From assembly GCF_949628215.1 (NCBI RefSeq), contig NC_134285.1, forward strand, positions 25,620,797 through 25,684,796: a stretch of DNA of 64,000 bases, in the 5' to 3' direction. Below the pieces are notes generated by a model. That model saw nothing but the letters and a program-made list of their open reading frames with translations, had not been told where the DNA came from and did not search any database. The stretch's first letter is position 1; every line of letters starts with the position of its first letter. The position numbers and the translations under genes are program-made. This document shows, piece after piece, positions 1-12,600 of this stretch. The stretch comes from Phalacrocorax aristotelis (lineage: Eukaryota; Chordata; Aves; Suliformes; Phalacrocoracidae).

Positions 1-1860
1 TCAAATTATTTCAAACTGCCTCACGTATAAAATGTGCCATGATTTCCAGACCCATAGCAGGGAAGGAAACTGTACATGGTCACTTTGCAATGCTGCGATA
101 GAGTCTGGAATTGGCCCTTGGCCGTATGAAAACTTGGCTGATATTTGGTATATGCTCCTAGCTGGCTTTACAACTGTTGGAATGGCTCCAGTTTGATACT
201 CCAGGAGATTCACCATATACTTAACAACTTGGGTAAAGCCTTATTTTTTCTAGTCTTTAATCTATTTATCTTTTCTTGTATTTCCCCTGATACTCCATGG
301 AAATCCCCCAAGAAAACAAAAAAAGGGTGGGGTGGGGGGGTGTCAGCTGCTTTATCAGGAAGTTTTACCAGAGCTCAAGTGGCTTGCTTTTCAAACTTTC
401 AGCTTCCAGTTTAGGAACAGATTGTGTCCAGTTTGTCATAGAGAATCCGTGATCTTGCATCCAGCTGCAAAATACTATGCAGATAGCCCTTCAAACCTGT
501 GAATTCTCCAAGGCAGTAAATATGGGGGTTTTGTTATTTGGAGAACTGCTAAGTGCTTACAATGTCTGCTGAAGCTTGTGAGAACTCCAGGTGCTTGGCA
601 TGTAGCTGGACAGATATCTATGTTTTTAAAATAAAAATAACTGCACGGTACTTCTACTCTGTAATTTCAGATAAAGCCTTGAATTCCATTCCCTGCCACT
701 AGGAATAATGCTTCCATAATTATTGTTTGTGTAATAATGTGTTTACAAGTTGTGACCAAGCTTATCCCCCAGTGTGTTAAGATTTGGAACTATAGTCCAA
801 CCTTAGTCAATGCTAAACAAGAAAGCATGAGAAAAACGAGGAATACAGTTTAAATTACACAGCTTTTTTAGCAGTAGAATGGCTATGTCAGGTAAGCCTG
901 CACAGCCCCTTTGAAAAACAGAGGGTCAGATTCAGCCTCCTTTCATCTACAAATAGCATGACTGATCACGGCCCTGAGGTAAGGCCAGGAGTTGTGAATT
1001 CTATTCTGATTCTAAGAAAAAGATGCATGGCAGAAAGTATTTCTGTGTGTAATTAAACGAGACTGGCACTTGTTCATATACATTGCAAACTTATGGTAGC
1101 TATTCCTTCTGCCAACAAACACAGGACCTGCCAAAGAACAAGACCTGAGGAGACAAAAGGTACAGAAATGTTTTTTTTGTCCTCCTGCCCTCTTCTAAAT
1201 GAGAAATAGAATTTAGCCCAAGGACATTTTACATTATTGTCTTCTTTTCAACTTTCATCTGAACCATCCTGCTAATGCGAATGAAGGAGTATTTAGGACC
1301 TCTACTGGCAGCAAGTTCATGCATGTAATTCTGGAAACTATATTCTTTTTACTTATAATAACCTTTCCCATAAGCAACAGCAATGAACATTCTCATCTGT
1401 CAAGATCATGCATAAGTATATTCAAGGATAAGACTAAACTTATTTTAATCACTTCCAAGATATGTCAAGGAATATAAAGGATTAAATATTTCACATTCTC
1501 CTGGGGCCATTTCAAACTCCAGTCAAAGAAACAGCACTGAAAGCAGTCATTTCTTTGTAAAGACCCAACCATTCAATTCTTTCCATAGCTGGAAAGTGCA
1601 ACGGACAAAGGTGGGAGCCCCTGCAAAACGATCATACTGGGTTTCCACACAGAAGCTTAAATGGAAGGTTCTCTATAGCTTTTTGGTAGTCCTGTTGCAT
1701 TCAGTACAGAAGGTGAATTTCCTGGTTCTGAGCATACAGACAGCAATTTGTCTGAGAAACTTACTGAAGCAGACAACAGGTTACCACAGCAGGATTACTG
1801 TACGTCATTTTTTAACTGCTGTGGTTGTGTGAGCAGAACTGTTACTGAAAAACGTGGTAA
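1..1860. other. Intergenic, no gene recognised
   Basis: AT-rich DNA with only short stop-interrupted reading frames, none with flanking splice signals or a recognisable family. No repeat family could be named here. It could be distal 3' flank of whatever gene lies left of the window. Confidence 0.5.
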
Positions 1861-2255
1861 AATCAGAAAAAACTCTTTAACACTAATTTAGTATTAAAGA
1901 GCAGGCATTCTTTATTCACGGTGCCGGATGCACAGGGGATCGCTCCTCCTAACATGCATACCTTACACACCTTTCCCATACAATTTATAGATCAAAAATT
2001 TACTTATTCATACATATTCATTATTGTCCTTTCTACTGATTGGTACAAACTTGCTCGTTCCACATGTAGATTACTGCGCAAACTCAGTTGTCTTCTTCTA
2101 TTGTTCTCTTTTGAGTAGGTGGTATTACTTGGGTCGGTGGTCCGTGAGTCAGTGGTCGCGATCTCCCCCTGCCGGAATTACCTTTTACCCTTTTGGCTCT
2201 CAGTCCTGGCAATCCTGGCCAGTTTTCTCTGTCCACTACACGAAACTACATTTTG
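1861..2255 (-). mobile_element. Probable solo LTR of an avian endogenous retrovirus
   Basis: On the minus strand the segment opens near 2255 with tgtagtttcg and has a GC-richer middle. It reaches an AATAAA (minus 1916-1911) that follows a GTG and leads into a T-rich stretch, the usual U3-R-U5 order of an avian LTR. No gag, pol or env remnant flanks it, so it would be a solo LTR. I could not find a target-site duplication and the outer borders are uncertain (the low end may reach 1827). Identification is by overall look, not by a family match. Confidence 0.45.
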
Positions 2256-5093
2256 TCATCCTTTTCTGACAGAACCACATTGTCTATTGTTTCGTTCACA
2301 TTAATGATTACCTAGGGACTAAAATGCAGATCAAAGAATACACTGATTGGTGTATTCTATGTCCCCAGACTTAATGTCCAGTTGGATAGGGCTGTACAGG
2401 AGTACAGCAACATCCATGGTTGGTTAATTCTATCACTCTGAGAAGAGTTGTTGGTCTTTAAAGTTCCTGACTTGGTCTAATCTGTGCCCTGAGAGTTCTA
2501 AAGCACACACTTCCATAATATCTTTTAGAGACCATAGAGAGCAAGCAAACAGACTCTGCCTGTGTAAGGAAGTTGTTTATAACAGAGATGTTTAAGGCTT
2601 AGATTCTCTGCTTTCCCTATTAAGGCAAATCCTTAGGATAGATCTGTGCCATCCTGGGCCATGGCAGAGGCAGTAGCAGCCTCAACTCCTTGACTACAGT
2701 CAAGGAGACCGTAAACCAGCTAGATTTACCCTAAGCATAAAGTACTGTGCCCTCAAATCCCCTCCCATTTGCTTTCACTGGTACCAAGTGGGAAGATGAA
2801 GAGGAGGCCAGAAATACAGGCTCTGTGCTAGCTAACAGTTGCCTATGCTAGAAAAACAGTTTATTGGGAACTTCCATGCTATTCTGAATCCTGTGTGCTG
2901 GACTCGTGGTACAAACAGGAATCTTTGCCTTCTGTTTTTGCATGCTAAATTTAACTACATCTCTAATTGCCTTAGTTTATTTTTAAGCCTTTCTTGAGTT
3001 GAGGCAGGAGGTTCATTAAGTACAGAAGATTTTAATTTTGTTTCAAGAACTCATTAAATACCTCCCTGTAAAAAACGGAGGAATTCAGGGGCCATCTGCT
3101 GGCTGTTTGGCACATCACTGCTGGCCACAACCCTGCAGTCAGTCCAAGAGAATGAGAAGACCTAGAGCAAAGCACAAGGAAAATTCAGCTCTGATGCCAG
3201 AAAAAAATGTAGGGTAGGAAATATTTTGCCATTTTTACAATTAATTTTTTAACTATAGTAAAATAATAGTAAGGGCTAAATGCTGGGTTCAGTTACTTTC
3301 ACACAGCTGCAAATGTAGCAGTTCCTTTGGTTCAGTGTAAATGAAAATGTTTGGTCACAGCATGACTTATACTTACACTATCAGTTTTAGAGTAATACGG
3401 ATATAGAAAAATGCAGTTACTGTGCACAAGATCATTATAACTGAAAGAAGATTTAACAGTTTTACTCAACTTCTCCAAATATGTATATTGCATCACTTTG
3501 TTGGAGATAAATTGGCATTTCTGTACAGAACTAGCACAAAAGCGATTCCCTTCAAAACTGGGGATCAGACCCTTGTATGTTCTTTCTACTGAGACAGGAT
3601 TTTAATTTTCTTACAGTTCTTTTCCTTTATGCATTTTCCAAACAGCAATAAAAATTGAGAATTTTTAAATACTGCTTAGGACATCACCTAAGTGCATTTG
3701 TGTAAGCAGCTCTACAGTGGAGTTGGTGAGGTGCCCAAGTAGTACGATCCAGCTGGTAAACTGTTAGGTTGGGGTCCTGGGACCCACAGTCAATGTCCTT
3801 GAACAGCCCTTTGTGCTCAGGTAAGATGTAAGAAAAAGGCAATTTCCAACACTGATGCCAGCACTACTTTCTTAAAAAGATCGAAATACCCATACAACAA
3901 TAAGGGAAATCACAGACACCTATTTTAGTAAGAGAGGTAAAGAATTAAAGGCATTTCACTGACAGCCGTACAGATCAAAGCACCTACTACATAAAAAATG
4001 ATAAGGGAGCAGTAATTGAACTAAAAATATTTCTACAAGTTTTGGAAATCAGTCTCTACTTTCATCCATACTGTGCTAATCCAGGGTAGCTGTCACAGTA
4101 ACTGAACACACAATGCTTCAGCACTACTCTTGATGGTAAGTATGACCCAGGAATTTTGTCAGGGATTTTTCCTGTAGAATTGATATCAAAGTGAGAATAA
4201 GGCAGTAAAACAGCAAGGAAGATTTTTACCACAGTGTATTGTTAAATTTGGCTTTGAGGGAATGCAAACAGAAAATCTTTTGGTCAAGAATTTTACCTGA
4301 CATCAGTAAGCTGAGTCAACAGTACACTACTATAAAAAACTTACCAATTTTGACAGAAAGGTTATGGAGTCAATGTTTACAAGCCAGAAAAGAAAGTATC
4401 TGCGTCATATATTTAAGCTAGAATGACTCAGTTGCATGCCTGAATGTTTTTGTTTTGTAAGCCAGCTGTAAGGCTAAGCTGCAATAAGATGATGATCATG
4501 GTAATATAATTACTAATGCAAGGTTAGCCAAACTGATTGTGCAGCCAAGAAAAATTAGATGCCTCAGTGTGAGTCAACACATTCATTTTCCAAACAGGTT
4601 GGCTGTACAAGGTAGATAAAACAGTGTTTATAAGGTACTGGTAACAAGGTGGTTCCTAATAGCTTTCAAACTATATTATCTTGTTCTGCCATATCACAAT
4701 AAAGCAATAAAGAGGGAAGCAAGCTGAAGACCTGTTGAAAACACCTATTTTGTCCCAATAATAAAAGAGCTTAATAAAAGCTAAATGTTATTTGCTGTCT
4801 GTTAAATTAATTCCGTAGCTAGTTGTAAAGTGTCAGGGCCATGAGCACCACCCTCTGCAGTGGTTCAGCTGCCTGTGTTCAAGGCCAGTTCTCACACAAG
4901 CTCAGGTGTGTAATTTCAGAGGAGACTGCTGTGAAAAGAACTGTGTGAAGCCTCTGCCAGGCCCTTCCCCCTTTGCTTGGGAGTTGCATTTAAGCTGAGA
5001 CACTTGCCCTTGATCCTTGACTGAGCTACACTGCAGCTATACCGCTGCCTGGCCACATACCTCACTTGTTTGAGCTCTGTCCTTAACTAACCA

Positions 5094-5290
5094 ACTTGAC
5101 TTTGTGGCTTGATCTCAACCTGTTTCATCACTACAGGCTTCCTGGATGATCCCTGGGGTGCTGGCTGACCCTGTGTACTGACACTGAACCCAGTCCTGTC
5201 CCTGGCTTGACCTTCTGGCCTTGATCTTAGACCTACCTCATTACCACAGACTTGCCAACTGGTTACCCTCAACAGACCTGCTCTGCTTTT
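5094..5290. repeat. Degenerate tandem duplication, period about 112 bp
   Basis: The stretch beginning acttgactttgtggcttgat near 5094 recurs in diverged form near 5205 (cttgaccttctggccttgat). In both copies a tcatnactaca/tcattaccacag block follows at the same offset. The family is not recognised; it may be part of an older dispersed element. Confidence 0.45.
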
Positions 5291-5852
5291 CTTGTTTGGG
5301 TATGTGGGGCTGCAGTCCTTGCTGGTGATGTCTCTGGCCCTGCCTGCCTTGCAGGCACCTGCAGCTCCTGGCTTGTCTTCACTTACAGAGTAAGCTGCTT
5401 ATGCTGCTCCCCCACATAAAACTCAGATATGAGCCTGGTAAAAGTAACAACTATTCTCTGGATCCCACCTAATGGGAAGGCAATACGGGAATCATCATTA
5501 GTACTAAGTTCCTCTATCATAATATGCAAGATGAATGAAATGAAAGATCAAACCCATTTTGTTTTACATCCTCCACGTAACAGTTTTACATACTGCACAG
5601 CATTCCTTCTCTGTCTCCCTTGTCAGTAACACTTACTCTGCTTGAATACTGAAACAAACCCTAAGCGTGTTAAACTATTAATTCAACCTGACCTTATAGC
5701 ATGGATCATATCCGCTGGCTTTCAGCAGAACTTGAATTGGTTCTGAATTAGATCCAAAGGTTAAAATGTGGTTAAGGGGCCCATTTTCAGATGAAATCAA
5801 CTCCTGCCAGTCTTAAGTTTCACTGAAAGTTTGGGTGGTGGAGGGGAGCAGC

Positions 5853-5870
5853 AAAAAAAAAAAAAAAAAA
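5853..5870 (+). repeat. A18 homopolymer
   Basis: Uninterrupted run of 18 A. No retrocopy or SINE body was recognised upstream, so it is treated as a simple repeat. Confidence 0.9.
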
Positions 5871-7571
5871 TCAGGTTCTTCCATACATTTTTAAAAATAA
5901 GAGGTGGGCCAGATTGCAAGTGTTCAGACACCAAAAGACACAGATTTGACGGGCAGAATTCTTAGAATGAACCCATTGATTTCGAGGGAAACTTGGTACT
6001 TGCATGTCTTGAAAATACCACTGGCTATCAGCCCCTTCTTTAGATGCTGAAATACCTTGGAAAGTTAGTACTTAGTCTCCTAAGTTACCTGCCTGTTTTG
6101 AAAGTGTTCTTCCCAAACCTGATTCTCATTTATATTAGTGCTTCCCACAGAGTGAATCTGAGTACAGAGTGTGACTGAACTAGGTTAAGAAAAAGCAGAC
6201 AACAGCATTAAATCTGAATTTCACTGCTTTTAAATTTTAGACGAGAGCTCTAATGTAACCCTAATGCAGCTTTTTAAATTTCCTTTGCATTTCTTTCCCA
6301 GCACCTCAGTTACAGTAATTGCAGAGTTTCTAAACTTTCCATCTGATTATTATTCAATTCAATTATTTATGTACATTACAAACGGTCAGAAGAATTCTGG
6401 AAACTATGACAAGTGTTCCAGATCTGAACATCTATCAGTGCCAAAACAAAGGACTTAAAAAAAATAAATTTGAAAGTGTGCTACTCTGTCAAACACTGTG
6501 GCTTGTTCTTTGAATATACATGCTTATATATAGATATTAGATATTTTCACTGAGAGATGCAGCTGCCAAATTACAGCTTCTTTAGTTTTAAATGTCAAAA
6601 CATTCAAGTTTTTCTGTCTTCCTATGTGCAGCAAAGGAAAAAAGAAAGAAAAGAAAAACCTGTTCTAATTCAAAGAAAAAATGCTGTTGTCAAGATGAAT
6701 TTCAAGTAATCTTATAAATGACTGTTGTATTTGATAGATGATGCTGATATATTTTTCATTCTTTATTTTAATAATTAATATTTCTGAAGAAGAACTAAAA
6801 GCAAAGCTGCCCACAGAACACAGTTATTACAGGTTGTGCTGATTTTGTTTCTACCAACAGTGCCTTGTAAGTTCGGGCAGGTTTCCCTCAGGCAGGTTGT
6901 CAGTTAGTTTAGGTACCAGTTAGCTGTTTCTACGGGCACCAGAAGCTGCGTAAATCCTGGGCTGCTTAGCTTATGCCAGTGTCCATGCTGCCACGACTAG
7001 CTGGCCGTAATATAATCAAAACTATTATGGGCATATTTACACTGTGATTCAGTTACAGCAAGACTACAGTCTACATATACCCTGAACCATACTCGAGAGA
7101 AACCATGTTACCAAGCCATTATCTTCATTTTATTGGCTTCAGTACAGCAAATATGGGAAATGGCCAAGATACAGAATAATTCAGCAATCACTTGGTGTAG
7201 CTAGGCTCAAGTATACTTCTGACAAGCAAGTGCCTGCCTGCATCTTAAAAAGGGCTAACTGGAATTTGGTGGTTTGGTGGAATTTGGTCTCCCAGCAGAC
7301 CAAGAAAGGAGCAAGTCTGAAGACTGGAGTCACAATCTTTGCAGCCTTCAAAACAGAGCTTTGTGCAGTGCACTGCCCTTGCCAGAGCAGGCTGGCAGAG
7401 GGAAACTCAGCTGACAGTTTGTTTGTCCTTTACTTCTCATCAGTGATTAATCCAGTGTTTTAAAAAATGAGCTTTCAATCTGCAGAAATACACTAGTCAG
7501 TTGCTTACAGAACAAACAAATCGGAATAGTCCATCCTATAGTCCATCCAATCCTAACAGTCCATCCACATG

Positions 7572-8248
7572 CTGAGAAGGATCTGGGAGTGCTGGTGGAC
7601 AGCAGGTTGACCCTGAGCCAGCACTGTGCCCTTGTGGCCAAGAAGGCCAATGGTATCCTGCGTGCATAAATAGGAGTGTGCTCAGCAGGTCAAGGGGTGT
7701 TATCATCCCCCTCTACTCTGCCCTAGTGTGGCCACATCTGGAGTACCGCATCCAGTTCTGGGCTCCCCAGTTCAAGAGGACAGGGAACTACTGGAGCATG
7801 TCCAGCAGAGAGCTGCAAAGATGATCAGGGGACTGGAGCTTCTTATGAGGAAAGGCTGAAAAACTTGGGTTTGTTCAGCCTGGAGAAGAAAAGACTGAGG
7901 GGGGATGTTGTCAATGCTTATAAATATCTGAAGGGCAGGTGTCAAGGTGATGGGACCAGACCCTTTTCAGTAATGCCCAACAACAGGACAAGGGGCAATA
8001 GGTGCAAGCTGCAACACAGGAAGTTCCATCTGAACATGGAAGGAAACTTCTTTACTGTGAGGGTGACAGAGCAGTGGAACAGGCTGCCCAGAGACGTTGT
8101 GGAGTCTCCTTCTCTGCAAACATTCAAAACCCACCTGGACGTGGTCCTGTGCCCCCTTGCTCTACGTGTGCCTGCTCAAGCAGGGGGGTTGGACAAGATG
8201 ATCTCCAGAGGTCCCTTCCAACCCCTACCATTCTGTGATTCTGTGATC
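7572..8248 (+). mobile_element. CR1 LINE, 5'-truncated 3' end
   Basis: The plus strand encodes the familiar C-terminal part of the CR1 reverse transcriptase ORF in broken frames (for example FSLEKKRLRGDVVNAYKYL and WNRLPRDVVESPSLQTFKTH). It ends in the CR1 3' signature of direct 8-mers, attctgtg attctgtg, at about 8230-8247. The 5' part is missing, as is usual for this family. The reading frame is interrupted, so it is an inactive fossil. CR1 elements of this type are abundant in birds and support the host assignment. Confidence 0.95.
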
Positions 8249-8699
8249 CCCCAAGTTAGGGCTGCAAAGTCTTTCAACTTTTGTACTGACAGGAGAGCTT
8301 TGTTATTGCTGTTAGCACAAATAAATCATGATGGTGGACCCATGGACGAATTCAGGAGTTTGTCACCTCCTCTTACCTTCTCAACTGGCCTTGTGTTCAG
8401 TGAAATCAGTACAAGGATGAATTAAGACTACACATACAAATCTCAGGAGGAAAAATAGCCCTGTCCTCTGAGTCATATTTTAGGCTCTGGGAAAAATCAG
8501 GATAATTTCATACTCCCTTAATCAGGACATCAGCCAAAAGCAAAACCTATTACTAAAACCACAGGTCTCAAACCTCTCCACAAAACTGAAATATAAAGCT
8601 GCTAGGGGCAGACAACCAGACAGGACTCAGCATAGACTTTGGTTTAGAAGTATGACAGTAAAAGTATTTCACTTCTTATAAAAAGTTATGAAAACTCAT

Positions 8700-8780
8700 G
8701 TGTGAAAGTCTGGCTCCTGTGAATTAAATGACACTGACCCCACTGACTTCAGCAAGCCAGATCTCCTGCCATACCCTGAC
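8700..8780. repeat. Possible ancient dispersed repeat fragment
   Basis: Contains the string gaccccactgacttcag within a gaattaaatgacac context, wording that recurs in old amniote interspersed repeats. On the minus strand an acceptor-like ccccttacag (about 8811) precedes a 32-codon open frame here. The repeat-like wording argues against it being a DNAAF8 exon. Confidence 0.25.
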
Positions 8781-8960
8781 ACATCAAGCCTGGTGAGCAG
8801 CTGTAAGGGGAGCACTCCCCATACAGGAAAGGTGAGACAACTATTACTAGCATGAGACAAGAGCTGTAGGACTGCTCATCTCATCAGGAAATGGTGGTCC
8901 ATAACAAACAGATTTTAAATAATGCAATGAAAATTACTTTTTGCTTCTAGGATCACATAT

Positions 8961-9648
8961 TCATTTGACAATGAAGCCATTCTGAAAGGGACAGTCCCAC
9001 ACTAAACTACTAACCATGTGGAACAAAACGGGGGTTTTCTCTGCCATGGGCTGCTTTCCAGTTCCTGACTGCTGAGGTTGCAATCTCTCCAGGTGCTCCT
9101 GGAATCTGTGTCTCCTGCATCTCTCTTTCATCTGTTCTTCCTTTTGGGATAGCTCTCTTTTACTTTCTTCTGTCCTGAAAAATATACAGATTCTACCTTG
9201 CTTAAGCTTTTCCCTTGGGAGAAAAAGCACCCTTGTTCATCTGTTTGCATTTCTTTTTTCTTATATTTATACCACACTCTTGAGGGTGAATCATGAAATG
9301 GAAGGCTAAAATAGATTTAGAAAGCACTTATGGTGTTTGTGGGGGGACACAAGAAGTTGTCATTGGATGAAATCATCACTCTCAAAAAAAGACAAAGAGG
9401 AGGAGCATACCTCAAACCTCTGATAAGTGGTGACAATCTATTTGGAGACCAGAGCCCATTAAGCAGAGGCATGCTTGTGATGCTTCACTCCCATCTCCAC
9501 ACTGAAATTCTCATCCTAACTCCATCTCCTTTCTTATCCACTATAATACAGTGACAAGTTTCCCCCTGAACCAAGGCCTTCCATCTTCCTATATTTTGAT
9601 GTCTGCAGAAGACTTCATCTGCAATTTCCGTGGCAAATATTAAGTTCA

Positions 9649-9681
<33 letters not shown>

Positions 9682-12600
9682 TACCTTGGAAATTCAGTAG
9701 TAATTAGAGGAGGCTCTGGAGCATTTCCTGAATGTTGAACCTTCTCAACTTCCATGCTGTTTTCTTTTTCTATGTCAGCCCCATTGCCCCCACAGCTTGA
9801 CAAGGGGGTATTTCTTTTCTCTGGTTTCAATCTCATCAGTTTCCTGGGAATCACCTTATTTGTCTCTTGCCTCACTTTAAAATCTTGGGGGTTTGACTTA
9901 TTTCAGAGGAGCCTATCTCTTCCAGACTTTCTGGATCCTGTTTTATGCCTTCAAGTTTTTCAGCTGGGGTAGACGTTTTATGAAGAAGCTCTGAGGCTTC
10001 TTTCCGGGCTCTATGGAGTTGCTGCAGTAGCAGGCTTTTCCCTGAGCAATTCCTCCTGCAAAGAAAATAAAAGCCTGATGTAATCAAGATAGAGCATTAT
10101 ATCAATAAATTCAAACTCTGAGGAACTTTTCATACGAACAACAGCTCAAAACAAGGACTGGGCATCTACACAAATAATATCTATTGGTAACAGCAGCACC
10201 AGCACACAGGCAACACATAAAACACTACAGTGACAGAACATGAAACCAGTCTTACTGGCAATTTACTCTTCTGCACTTCAGGCACAACACGGACCTACTA
10301 GAAGAGCCCAGAACAAGTGTAATGTTGTATGGAAATTAGAGTCTACAGATTTTTGTCCCCTTTGGTCTACAGGGGTTGGGATTCAAATACATACAGAAGA
10401 AAAGTTCTAATGATTTTTAGAGTGTTTGGCTTAATCTCAGGCATGTCTCCTGCAGGTTAATAAGATTGCTAAACTGTCAGCAACCACAATATCATGATAG
10501 CATTCTGTTGTGAAATGTCCTACCATGACATAATGGGCAGACATGGTTATTTTGTCTTGCAGTTCTCTTTATTTATGAGTCTCCCAAGTCACCTGCTACA
10601 GGAAGACTACCATCAATTTGCAGCTTATGTGGTGATTATGAGCAAATAACGTACCTTTTTCTAGTGGCAGCTGAAAAGTACATGGACTGAGTAACAAGAC
10701 TGTTTGAGTTGGATATTAATGATGTGGTTAGGTGGTGTGTATGAGCACACAGCATTGTACTGCTGTACCTATCTGAACTAAACCTATACTTTGGGATTCT
10801 TTCTTCTTAAGGATCTCACATCTCCCGCCATCATATCCAGAACCATCACATCGACAATTAACACTGATGGCTGGACTACTAAGGAGCATGCCTAAGTACT
10901 GGTAATTTTAGGAGAGCACCACATATTGGAGAGCAGCCTTATGGTATAGTGCTAAAGACGGCACCAACTACCTGAGCACTCCAGGGATAAACCAACAGCA
11001 TATTTTCTAGGTTAAGTGCCTGGAGATCAAGACAACTAGCCCTTCAAGGCCCTAATATGTAAGTATATTGTACTATATAATATGTAGCCCTGTTTAATAA
11101 TTTCATCCAGGTAAGAGTGGCATTGACCCTTCGTGAATGAGACCAGAATCTTGCCCTGCTGAGACTGTGATACTTTCTTATTTAGAAACAGAACTGAATA
11201 ATGTTTGCCAGGCATTTCATTTGTGTACGTTCTTTAGCAACATTAAAACAAATCAAAATCCAATTAGCTAAGCTTTGCTCTCCATCACTCCAGATTTACA
11301 CTGATGCAACTTCTGCATTTGCATCAGTGCCAGCGACAGTTCCCCAAGCATCATCTTGTCCCTGGTTTAAGCTGGCTTTGGATTAGATGGCCTAAATTAC
11401 ATTGAGTGTTGAGGCCCCGTTCCCTGTTGAATCATTTATTCTTTCAAACCATTAAAAAAAACCAGTAATTGGCTGGCACAACAGTGCAAATGTTCTGCTT
11501 GTCCTCTGCACTGCTGTAATGTTAATTTACATGCATCAGACTTCTAAATGTAATCCAGAGCATAAATGCACTAAGACATTTAAAGCTTGATATATCTGCT
11601 TCACATTAAATGAATGTCTAACAACCTATGGGTATGAATCAAGCCCTGAGTTTAGCAACAGGAAAAGGCTGGCATCTGTGCATAACAAAGAATTTACAGG
11701 TTAGGATTCCATCCATCGCACTCTCTCCCCTTTCCCCTCTTTCTCCCTACCCCTCCCCTGGCCCCGCCCCGCCCCCCCCCCCCCCCGGAGAATTGAGAGC
11801 ATCCCTGCCCACAAAATGTATTCAATATTCTCTTTAAATCAACATTTTTTCTAGCCTATTTAATTATCTCTAAAAATAAAGGTTTGTCTGAGTCAACTCC
11901 CTACAACATTTTCAAAATTTGCTTCTAAGTCATTTAAAATACAGTTCTCATGTCATTCAAACATGTCTGGAGAAAGAGTCAGGTTTCCTGCCATGCAGCT
12001 GTACAGGAGCAAGGTGCTATACTGCCTCAAGGATCAACAACTATTTTCTAGCTTTGGTATCTTCATCATGCAGCAGAAGAGTGATCTCCTGGGGCCACAC
12101 TGAAGCACTTTTATTACCGGGCTTTTTTTGCTATGCAGACCAGGAATGGAGAAATTTCAGTATCTGAGCTCTCACTCTAATCACTGTTAGGAAAATTATT
12201 TTAGTTTCAGAAAAAATGAACATCATATCATTTGAACTAGGGTCCTAGTAAAGATTCTTACATTCTCCCTTCTGCTTGGATCTTAGTTGTCATTTTCTCC
12301 TCTTCTTCATCGGAGCTGTCACTTGCACTATGACAGAAATTAGAGCATATTAGTGAACTCTGTTGCAACTGGGTGTTGGCTTTTCATCTTTTCTAGAATG
12401 TAAATTTAGAACCATTATGAAAAAGGGAGAGATACTTCCAGGTGTTATGGATAGTTCTTCACACTATTTCACTAGAAAAAAAAATCCCCAAACCAAACCA
12501 GCTTATTAACTGTTAGCTGTTTATTAACTACAAGGTTTCTTCTGGTGACTGTTTTCTTCAACCCCTTGCTGCAGCAAATATACATCCTGAGAAGGCAGCA

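Larger units (their letters stand above)
2256..7571. other. Intergenic, AT-rich, no gene recognised
   Basis: No exon-like reading frame with matching splice sites was found. The segment holds the duplicated block at 5.1-5.3 kb and an A18 run, listed separately. At 7525-7570 an imperfect agtccatcc motif recurs three times just before the CR1 copy. Otherwise unremarkable. Confidence 0.5.

Noticed and set aside
7865-8425. 186-codon plus-strand frame
   Set aside because: It is the tail of the CR1 reverse-transcriptase ORF plus flanking DNA, not a host gene.
8710-8811. Possible last DNAAF8 exon after the acceptor-like ccccttacag on minus
   Set aside because: The 32-codon frame is made of text resembling an old dispersed repeat, and the GTTAGT donor at 9014 that would feed it is weak.
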